Shown piece by piece: positions 30,766 to 36,627 of a DNA stretch of 36,627 nucleotides. Within the stretch, counting starts at the first letter, position 1, and every line of letters starts with the position of its first letter. The position numbers were made by a program, and so were the translations under genes. Below the pieces are notes generated by a model. The model worked only from the letters and a program-made list of their open reading frames with translations. It searched no databases and was not told the origin of the DNA. Source of the DNA: a virus; the IMG/VR virus record IMGVR_UViG_3300033141_003018, positions 1-36,627 of that record; one strand, 5' to 3'.

Positions 30766-31230
30766 ATGGCAAGAACATATTCGTACTGTTCAGCAGATGA
30801 CGACGTTAGAAAACTATTAAAAAAAGTTACTGATGCCGTAACCAGTGATACTGATGTAGATTACTTCATAGCGAGAGCTGATGATTATATAGATGCTAGA
30901 TTATATCAATTATATAATGTACCGTTTTCTTCAACACCACCAATTGTTAGAAGTATTTCTACTCACTTAGCATCGTATTATGTATTGCAAATGCTATATG
31001 TTCAATCAAGAACAACAGATAATGATGCTTGGATGAGTTCATTTAAAAATTATGCATATGATTTGTTAAAAGATATTCAGAAAGGTATAATTTTATTATT
31101 AGATTCTAGCGGAAATAAAATATCTAGAAAATCTGGTCGTGGTATACTTTCATCAACAGAAGATTTTTATCCAATATTTAGTGAGGGTGACCCACGTTCA
31201 TGGACAGTAGACCCATACAAAAATGATTGA
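30766..31230 (+). CDS. Head-tail connector (DUF1320 / Mu gp36-like)
   Basis: 154 aa. Follows the family layout: start YSYCSADDDVRKLLKKVTDA, then VDYFIARADDYIDARLYQLY, PPIVRSISTHLASYYVLQML, and the late segment DLLKDIQKGIILLLDSSGNK. Members form the ring under the portal in the neck. It resumes the structural order after the accessory block and is followed by tail completion, terminator and tube genes, as expected. Start follows AAGGTG. The C-terminal EDFYPIFSEGDPRSW is typical of the group. Confidence 0.86.
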   Translation: MARTYSYCSADDDVRKLLKKVTDAVTSDTDVDYFIARADDYIDARLYQLYNVPFSSTPPIVRSISTHLASYYVLQMLYVQSRTTDNDAWMSSFKNYAYDLLKDIQKGIILLLDSSGNKISRKSGRGILSSTEDFYPIFSEGDPRSWTVDPYKND

Positions 31231-31783
31231 TGTAAGATTAGTAAAAAGTGATTTACCCAGACTTATGCGAGCTAACAGTGCCGTAGCTAATAAGGTTGAT
31301 GATTGGTTAAGGAGCATTGGAGTGATGTTGTTGGAGTCTGCGCAGGAAGCTATGGATAAGAGTGGACCGAGATGGGTTGGTCACGCTAGAGAAACAGAAA
31401 GAAGATGGGGTATTCACAAGTTATTACACACGCCTGAAAGCGGGACATATAAGCGTAAAGATGGAACTCCATTAAGTGATATTAAAGCAAATTATAACTA
31501 CTTTATAGGAAATGTTTTTAAGGGTAAGGCAACACTAGAGATTATTGCTGTCACATCACATGCGAAAACGATGTACGATATACACAATAGACCTCGCGGT
31601 GACTATTTAACTGTTAATAATGGTGCACAGATTCCAGGTAGACCTTTTTTCAGATGGCGTACTGGACACACGCAGCAATCAGAAGAGCGTAAAGCTATCA
31701 AAATAACCAATGATTATATTAAAGATACTTTTTCTTCGCATGGTATAAGAGTTGGTAGGGTTATGCTGGACATTGGAGTATAA
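31223..31783 (+). CDS. Tail completion / virion morphogenesis protein
   Basis: 186 aa. Similar in plan to Mu gpG / HK97 gp10-type neck proteins: an N-terminal helical part (VANKVDDWLRSIGVMLLESA), DKSGPRWVGHARETERRWGI, and the hallmark IPGRPFFRWRTG late in the protein, followed by a C-terminal helix (KITNDYIKDTFSSHG). Such proteins complete heads or tails before joining. Overlaps the connector gene by 8 nt. It is preceded by connector and followed by terminator, the usual order. Confidence 0.78.
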   Translation: MIDVRLVKSDLPRLMRANSAVANKVDDWLRSIGVMLLESAQEAMDKSGPRWVGHARETERRWGIHKLLHTPESGTYKRKDGTPLSDIKANYNYFIGNVFKGKATLEIIAVTSHAKTMYDIHNRPRGDYLTVNNGAQIPGRPFFRWRTGHTQQSEERKAIKITNDYIKDTFSSHGIRVGRVMLDIGV

Positions 31784-31785
31784 AT

Positions 31786-32229
31786 ATGACTACAAATTAT
31801 GTTAGTTTAGTAAGCGGTATTGTTGATACATTAAAAACGAGTCCTCATCTATCAGGAACCTTAGCTTCTGCTGATATGTATTATGGGGGCCCACAACAAA
31901 CTGCTTTTGTAAATTTTCCTTGCCTTTCAGTAGAGCTGGATAGTGTTGCTGAAGTTGATGTAGCTATGCCAGCAAGAAAAGAAATGATATCAAGAGTTAT
32001 TGTAACAGCATATGATAACTCCCCAGATTATATTACAGGATTACAAAGTGTACAAAATATTACACAGAGAATAGATGATGCCTTGCAAGCTGGCTATACA
32101 GTCGGCTCTCAAGCTATCTATAGCCAGGTTACAAATCGTAGATTTGGACCTGCAGAATACGATAACATACCAATAATGGCCTGTCAGATGGAATATCAAG
32201 TCAGGACAAGGTTTGTCCGTGCTACGTAG
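31786..32229 (+). CDS. Tail terminator protein
   Basis: 147 aa. The pattern is that of small tail terminators (lambda gpU / HK97 gp11-like): a helical start (VSLVSGIVDTLKTSPHLSGT), a strand with NFPCLSVELDSVAEVDVAMP, a basic strand (EMISRVIVTAYDNSPDYITG) and a final strand (IPIMACQMEYQVRTRFVRAT). These cap the tail tube at the head end. It lies between completion protein and tube, separated from the tube gene only by the homing endonuclease. No decisive motif; order and size carry the call. Confidence 0.75.
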   Translation: MTTNYVSLVSGIVDTLKTSPHLSGTLASADMYYGGPQQTAFVNFPCLSVELDSVAEVDVAMPARKEMISRVIVTAYDNSPDYITGLQSVQNITQRIDDALQAGYTVGSQAIYSQVTNRRFGPAEYDNIPIMACQMEYQVRTRFVRAT

Positions 32230-32243
32230 CAAAAAGGAGATAT

Positions 32244-32948
32244 ATGTTACCGTGGACTGATAAAGAACTGAGTATTTTAAAGGAGCAATATGCTTCTGTT
32301 GGTGCAAATATTCCTTCCTTAATAAATCGCAGTAATCGCGCAATACAAGTAAAAGGTAGACGCCTAGGCTTAAGTGTTAGCAGGAATGCTAAGAAAAGGA
32401 TATACTGGCATAAACTATCAGATATTAGTAAAAAGAAAATATCAAATGGTCTTAAAACATACTACCGTTTATTTGGCAGTCATAGAAAAGGTAAAAAGTT
32501 TAGTAAAGCATCGAAAAGGAAATTAAGTAATGCAATGAAGGGGTTACTTGTTGGAACAAGAAATGGTATGTTTGGAAAAAGTTCCCCTTATTTATCAGGT
32601 GGAATAAAATGGCATATTTATAATAGCAAACAACACGGGGCGATTAAATTACATGGCACATACGAATTAGAATTTGCTACTTTTTTAGATAGTATTAATA
32701 TCAAATGGTATATGCAAGGACAATTCCCCCGATGGAAATATATTTGTAATGGTATTAACAAAACATATTCTCCTGATTTTTATGTACCAAGTTGGGAGAT
32801 GTATATAGATACAAAAGGATTTTTTAGCGAGAAAGACCAAGAAAAAATAAGACTCGTTAGAGAGTATAATACTGATAAGTATTTAATAATAGCTTCAAAA
32901 GATATTATGAAGCTATTTTATCAATTAAAAACAAAAGGAGATAATTAA
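32244..32948 (+). mobile_element. Free-standing homing endonuclease (SANT-like, NUMOD3, PD-(D/E)XK)
   Basis: 234 aa. Residues 1-44 resemble a Myb/SANT-like helix-turn-helix (PWTDKELSILKEQYASVGAN, RAIQVKGRRLGLS). Residues about 60-102 hold two NUMOD3-type DNA-binding repeats (SKKKISNGLKTYY and SKRKLSNAMKGLL). The catalytic core is PD-(D/E)XK/Vsr-like: E141/E143 in YELEFATFLDSINIKW, P177-D178 in YSPDFYVPSW, D189-T-K191 in MYIDTKGFF. Such elements cut intron- or intein-free alleles of a neighbouring site and spread by repair. It is inserted between tail terminator and tube genes, with its own AAAGGAG site. No intron is evident. Confidence 0.88.
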
Positions 32949-32949
32949 C

Positions 32950-33933
32950 ATGTCGCCCGCAATTGGAAGTAACGCGCAATTTGGATTTGCAGAAGAGACG
33001 GTTTGGGCTAGTGGTACACCTACCATTAATCATTTCATACCGTTTACTTCAGAATCTATTGTGCTAGAAAAAAATATTGTTACTACCGATGCAATCAGAG
33101 GAGAATCACGACGTTCTGTTTGGAGAGAAGGTGCTAGTAGAGTAGGTGGAGATTTAAACGCTGAAATACAGCCAACTCAAGAATTTAGTATTCTCATGGA
33201 ACATGCACTCGGTAGGTCTGAAACAGCTGGACCAAGTGGTTCACCATCAGCAACTTACGTTCATGATATTTATCCTTCAGGAACTCTTCCAGAGGGTCTA
33301 AGGCTAGAAGTATCAAGAGACGCAGGTGTATTTAGATATAGTGGTATGAAAGTTAATACCATGACTCTAAATTGTGCTGTCGGAGAACCATTATCAGCTA
33401 CTTTCAGCATGATAGGTGAGAGAGAGGTTACATCTGCTAATAAAACAACTGCAGATTCAATTTCTACCTTAAATCCTATCACATTTGACGAAGGTACTCT
33501 CTATGTAGATGGTACTGCTCAAGAAGTATCAGGATTTACCCTGACCGTTGCTAATAATTTAGCAGAAGATAAGGGTGAACTTGGTAGTAAATATAGAGCG
33601 GCTATACCTCGTAGTGGATTTAGAGACGTTACCGGCTCGTTAAATATGGAGTTTGATGACTTCACAATGTATAACAAGTATGTAAATGGCACTACTGCAG
33701 CCTTAGCGTTGCACTTTACATCAGATGATACAATCAGTACAGGTTCAGATACTTATAAGGTAAATATAGACTGCCCTCGCGTAGTCTTTACTGGAACGAC
33801 ACCTACTGTTGATGGACCAGATTTGATTTATCACGATATGCCGTTTACAGCACTTGCTACAGACTCTCCAACTGAAGATTGGAAGAGGTATGAAGTAAGA
33901 ATTAAAATACAGAATGCATCAAGTTCTGTTTAA
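32950..33933 (+). CDS. Tail tube protein, 327 aa
   Basis: Tail tube (major tail) proteins stack as hexamer rings. The layout fits siphoviral tubes: N-terminal NAQFGFAEETVWASGTPTIN, an insertion, strands SGFRDVTGSLNMEFDDFTMY and VNIDCPRVVFTGTTPTVDGP, and a terminal strand YEVRIKIQNASSSV. The middle contains PEGLRLEVSRDAGVFRYSGM and an arm region with Ser/Thr. AAAGGAG lies 9 nt before ATG. No sheath gene lies between the tail terminator and tube, pointing to a non-contractile tail. Followed by a stable hairpin and the chaperone gene. Confidence 0.87.
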   Translation: MSPAIGSNAQFGFAEETVWASGTPTINHFIPFTSESIVLEKNIVTTDAIRGESRRSVWREGASRVGGDLNAEIQPTQEFSILMEHALGRSETAGPSGSPSATYVHDIYPSGTLPEGLRLEVSRDAGVFRYSGMKVNTMTLNCAVGEPLSATFSMIGEREVTSANKTTADSISTLNPITFDEGTLYVDGTAQEVSGFTLTVANNLAEDKGELGSKYRAAIPRSGFRDVTGSLNMEFDDFTMYNKYVNGTTAALALHFTSDDTISTGSDTYKVNIDCPRVVFTGTTPTVDGPDLIYHDMPFTALATDSPTEDWKRYEVRIKIQNASSSV

Positions 33934-33942
33934 TATTAACCC

Positions 33943-33969
33943 GAGGGAGCGGCTAATACCCGCTCCCTC
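33943..33969 (+). other. Perfect hairpin after the tail tube gene, no U-run
   Basis: GAGGGAGCGG (33943-33952) pairs perfectly over 10 bp with CCGCTCCCTC (33960-33969) around CTAATAC. It is followed by AACGAAAC, so not a standard terminator on the plus strand. It occupies the gap between the tube gene and the chaperone ribosome site (AGGAGG), a good place to protect the tube mRNA while letting the operon continue. Confidence 0.7.
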
Positions 33970-33990
33970 AACGAAACAGGAGGCACGTAG

Positions 33991-34296
33991 ATGTCTATTT
34001 TTGCAGAAGATTATACCAAGGATGTTGTAATAGAAGATACAACCCTTACCATTAAAAAGTTATCCTTAAAAGACCAACTTGAAGCATCTAAAAAGTTTAA
34101 TGCTGGTGATGAAGGTGGCGGTAGTGTAGAACTATTAATTAAGTCTATCGTAAAGTGGGATGTTAAAGATAGCGATGGTAAGATTGTTCCTATAGACGAA
34201 GAGAATATTGGTAGAATAAGGGGAGAGATAGCTGTTAAAATTACAGAAGCTATTTCAGAATACAACTCTTTAAAAGATGCTGAAGTAAAAAACTAA
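33991..34296 (+). CDS. Tail assembly chaperone, short form (gpG-like)
   Basis: 101 aa, translated from ATG 33991 behind AGGAGG. Acidic to neutral, with a first strand pair (KDVVIEDTTLTIKKLSLKDQ), a helix (LEASKKFNAGDEGG) and a helical end (GEIAVKITEAISEYNSLKDA). This is the short partner of the lambda gpG/gpGT pair that binds the tape measure and brings tube subunits to it. The last codons (GAA GTA AAA AAC TAA) form the frameshift site. Located between tube and tape measure genes as in nearly all siphophages. Confidence 0.85.
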   Translation: MSIFAEDYTKDVVIEDTTLTIKKLSLKDQLEASKKFNAGDEGGGSVELLIKSIVKWDVKDSDGKIVPIDEENIGRIRGEIAVKITEAISEYNSLKDAEVKN

Positions 34297-34523
34297 AAAG
34301 GGCGGTACGAGCATCATTTAGTAATGCTTCATTAAAAAACCCGCCCAGAATATTAGATATCTTTTCTCTTTGTAGGGAATTTCATTGGACCATAGAAGAA
34401 GTCTATGCACAACCATACAAAGATATACAATCATTCCTAATTCTACTTCATGAGATACAAAAATCAGAAAAAGCAGAAGCAGAAAAGAATAAATCAAGGA
34501 TGCGAAGTATCCGTAGGAGATAA
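33991..34523 (+). CDS. Tail assembly chaperone, frameshift long form (gpGT-like)
   Basis: A -1 shift on A AAA AAC at 34287-34293 joins the short form to a second frame that runs from 34293 to a stop at 34521-34523, adding 76 codons after Asn100. The joined part begins LKRAVRASFSNASLKNPPRI, continues ILDIFSLCREFHWTIEEVYA, and ends with a highly charged segment (EIQKSEKAEAEKNKSRMRS). The long form is about 176 aa. Both frames are free of stops up to the join and the second frame overlaps the tape measure ribosome site (AGGAG). This matches the conserved tail-chaperone organisation. Confidence 0.88.
34287..34346 (+). promoter_or_regulatory. -1 frameshift signal (slippery heptamer plus stem)
   Basis: Slippery A_AAA_AAC at 34287-34293 is exactly in phase with the chaperone frame. 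After a 6-nt spacer (34294-34299, beginning with the stop TAA) comes GGGCGG (34300-34305), which pairs with CCGCCC (34341-34346). The 35-nt loop contains an inner hairpin AGCAT/ATGCT (34310-34314 with 34324-34328). All three parts of a classic -1 signal are present. Confidence 0.87.
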
Positions 34524-34525
34524 AA

Positions 34526-36627
34526 ATGCCTAAAGTTGACCTTATCATAGCCGCGCAAGCGAAGGGATTAGCGCAGGCGAATGCCCAGTTAACCAAAATG
34601 ACGAAGACTTTACAGGGTCTTACGAGGGCATCTGGAATGTCGGGTAAGGGGCCAATTACTGGTGCTGCAGCTACTAGTTTTATGGGAAAGCTTGGATTTA
34701 GCCCAAAACAAATGCAGCAACTTACTGCTTTTCAAAAAGACTATGATAAAGCTCTTAGAACTGGTTTGCCCGGTCTTGTTAATACGGTTAACTTTCAAAA
34801 ACAGCATGCCGACGCTTTAAGACTTGTGGGCATGAGAACAGAAAAACTTGGTAAGACTATGCGCACAACCGGTAGACAGACTTACTATGCCGGTATGATG
34901 GTGAGTAGAATGGGTTATGTTCTGGTGGGTTTAGCAGCCGCTCTTACAGGCATTGGTATAGCTAGTGTAAAGGCATTTGCTACTTTTGAGGCTAATTTAG
35001 CTGATATAAGGGGACTAGCTGGGCTTACAGTTGATGATATTGATGGTCTTGGCGAAAGCATGAGGCAAATGTCTAAAGATACTGTATTTTCAGCTACTGA
35101 GATTACTAAAGCTGGTGTTGCTCTTGCTAGAACTGGTATTATAGCCAGACAGGGCATGGAAGGCTATAACAAGGTTATGGAATCATCTATAATCCTTGCT
35201 GGTGCCTTCTGGAGACAGGGTGTTACATTAGAAAAGACTGTAGAATCTGTTACAAGAACCTTGAATCAGTTTGGATTTAGTGCAGATAGTGCTGGCAGAG
35301 TTATAAATGCATTAGCTGGAGCATCAGCATTTACACTTACTAATATACAAGACCTGCAAAAAGGATTGTCTTACGCAGGTGCGGCAGCTGCTAGTCTTGG
35401 TAAAGACATAGAAGAAACAGTAGCAGTTTTAGGTCTACTCGCTAATATGGGTATTGTTGGTGGTAGAGCCGGTCGTATGTATAGAAATATCTTAGTAAGG
35501 CTATCTAAGGCTATAAAGAGTCCTACTGCTAGACAGCAGGAACTTGCTGAAGCAACCAGACAAACAGGAATTGCATTTAAAGATTTAGATATAAAGGGCA
35601 GAAGCATAACAGAGGTAATGCAACTACTCAAAAAGACGAATCTGGACCTAGCTGATTCTACAGACTTAGTTAGGCAAAGAGCTGTTGTTGCTTTTATGAT
35701 ATTAATGAGAGAATCCGGACAGTTAGAAGAACTTACACAGCGTATCAAGAACGGTCAAAAAGCTTTTGAGATGTATGGAATACAGATGGGCACACTAGCA
35801 GCTAAGTGGAAAATATTTACAAATAACGTTCAGGCGCTTGGTATTACTCTTGGGGCCATACTTGCACCAGAATTAGCTAACATATTAGGTTTATTCACTA
35901 ATATGATTCAAAAAATAGATGACTTGAGTGTTGTTCAAAAAAGGGTACTTCTTATCGCTGGTGCGTTTACCACACTTGGTTTGGCTATTATGGGTATAAC
36001 TCTTATAATGGCTGGGTTCTTTATTGCTGCTCAGTTTGGTTTTAAATTTTTAATTGCTACCCTAGCACCAGTTCTTCTTACGACTGGTGCGATATTAGTG
36101 ATATTTGGTAGTCTTGTTGTTATAGCTATGTTGTTTAAGAGAACCCTAGAAGTAATGAAGGGTAGTATAGACGACACATTTATGAAACCATTTAGGGACG
36201 CTTTAGACACTACAGTAGAAGCTATAAAGACTATTGTTGATAATATAGTACGCTTTATACAGACCCTTCTTCAATTACCAGCTATAATAAAAAGTACTCT
36301 TAAAAAAATAAAACTTGGTGATGATAAAACAATTGGTGAGAATTTCGTAGATGCTGTAAAAGAAGAGTTTGGTAAAACAGAGGGTATGAAAAAATTATGG
36401 GAGCAAATAACATATGGATTTAATGAAGGTGTTAAAAAACCTATCATAGAAAGCGGAACGATAGTAGCTGAAGAATTAAAAGAAACATTCTCTGCACTTG
36501 GTGATTATCTTAAAACACAGTTTCCCGATGCAGTAGGCTATATAGATAAAGCTCTTGCTAGGGCTGAAGCTGGGATAAAAGATTTGTCAGCGATGTTAAC
36601 AGTACTTGGTGATAAAACTAATGAAGA
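34526..36627 (+). CDS. Tape measure protein, 5' part (cut by window)
   Basis: At least 700 codons, open to the window edge. The start follows AGGAG at 6-7 nt, located in the end of the chaperone frame. The N-terminus is helical (KVDLIIAAQAKGLAQANAQL). Residues about 125-420 match the conserved tape-measure core: TYYAGMMVSRMGYVLVGLAA, GLTVDDIDGLGESMRQMSKD, TVFSATEITKAGVALARTG, LQKGLSYAGAAAASLGKDIE, then AKWKIFTNNVQALGITLGAI. Strongly hydrophobic segments follow (LLIAGAFTTLGLAIMGITLI, LTTGAILVIFGSLVVIAMLF), likely those that enter the host membrane on DNA injection. Sets tail length. Confidence 0.93.
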   Translation, partial: MPKVDLIIAAQAKGLAQANAQLTKMTKTLQGLTRASGMSGKGPITGAAATSFMGKLGFSPKQMQQLTAFQKDYDKALRTGLPGLVNTVNFQKQHADALRLVGMRTEKLGKTMRTTGRQTYYAGMMVSRMGYVLVGLAAALTGIGIASVKAFATFEANLADIRGLAGLTVDDIDGLGESMRQMSKDTVFSATEITKAGVALARTGIIARQGMEGYNKVMESSIILAGAFWRQGVTLEKTVESVTRTLNQFGFSADSAGRVINALAGASAFTLTNIQDLQKGLSYAGAAAASLGKDIEETVAVLGLLANMGIVGGRAGRMYRNILVRLSKAIKSPTARQQELAEATRQTGIAFKDLDIKGRSITEVMQLLKKTNLDLADSTDLVRQRAVVAFMILMRESGQLEELTQRIKNGQKAFEMYGIQMGTLAAKWKIFTNNVQALGITLGAILAPELANILGLFTNMIQKIDDLSVVQKRVLLIAGAFTTLGLAIMGITLIMAGFFIAAQFGFKFLIATLAPVLLTTGAILVIFGSLVVIAMLFKRTLEVMKGSIDDTFMKPFRDALDTTVEAIKTIVDNIVRFIQTLLQLPAIIKSTLKKIKLGDDKTIGENFVDAVKEEFGKTEGMKKLWEQITYGFNEGVKKPIIESGTIVAEELKETFSALGDYLKTQFPDAVGYIDKALARAEAGIKDLSAMLTVLGDKTNE

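Noticed and set aside
1-36627. CRISPR arrays, tRNA or rRNA genes
   Set aside because: No regularly spaced repeat series and no cloverleaf or rRNA-like segment was seen on reading both strands; a tRNAscan/Infernal search would be decisive.
1-36627. Integrase, attachment site or repressor indicating a temperate phage
   Set aside because: None of these is in the window; lifestyle cannot be decided from this piece.

Overview
The window is a contiguous piece of the late region of a tailed bacteriophage (Caudoviricetes). The gene order runs small and large terminase, Mu gp29-like (DUF935-type) portal, prohead protease with scaffold, decoration protein, HK97-fold capsid, a long accessory block, head-tail connector, tail completion, tail terminator, tail tube, frameshifted tail chaperone, and tape measure (cut by the right edge). 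A tail tube gene with no sheath gene in front of it points to a long non-contractile tail (siphovirus morphology). The DNA is visibly AT-rich, ribosome sites are strong GGAG/AGGAGG types, and promoters are consensus sigma-70 type, so the host is bacterial. A low-GC, probably anaerobic host is only an inference, from the DUF5320-like protein and a fragment resembling the anaerobic ribonucleotide reductase tail.

Layout. 1-600: a minus-strand unit with one 94-aa gene, its own extended -10 promoter and its own terminator, plus the first codons of another minus-strand gene at the left edge. 600-1018: a non-coding control region with a perfect rightward promoter (835-864), a 20-bp inverted repeat just upstream, and an intrinsic terminator about 15 bp past the -10 box. 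This resembles a phage late promoter that needs antitermination. 1019-2164: small early-late genes (zinc-binding-like, helix-turn-helix, membrane). 2157-9545: packaging and head genes; the large terminase carries a 335-aa LAGLIDADG intein at the conserved motif before Walker B.

9561-30762: about 21 kb of accessory genes lying between the capsid gene and the head-tail connector. The left part (9612-16391) holds a DUF5320-like Gly/Arg-rich protein, small beta-rich and coiled-coil proteins, and a 1,114-aa fibre-like protein with an internal duplication. The right part (16480-30478) is a tightly coupled operon with many ATGA overlaps. It encodes five glycosyltransferase-type proteins (one with three consecutive GT-B-like units), six ordinary SAM-methyltransferase-like proteins, a seventh that is CmoA-like, a HIT/zinc-like protein, membrane and XhlA-like proteins, and a nucleotidyltransferase plus GHMP kinase pair matching HddC and HddA of the GDP-D-glycero-D-manno-heptose pathway. 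The simplest reading is that the phage makes an activated heptose (or similar sugar) and builds a methylated glycan on its own particle or on the host surface.

30766-36627: connector and tail genes, interrupted by a free-standing homing endonuclease with a PD-(D/E)XK core. The tail chaperone shows a complete -1 frameshift signal: A AAA AAC, a 6-nt spacer, then a GC stem. Three strong hairpins without U-runs follow the capsid gene, follow the tail tube gene, and precede the glycosyltransferase operon.
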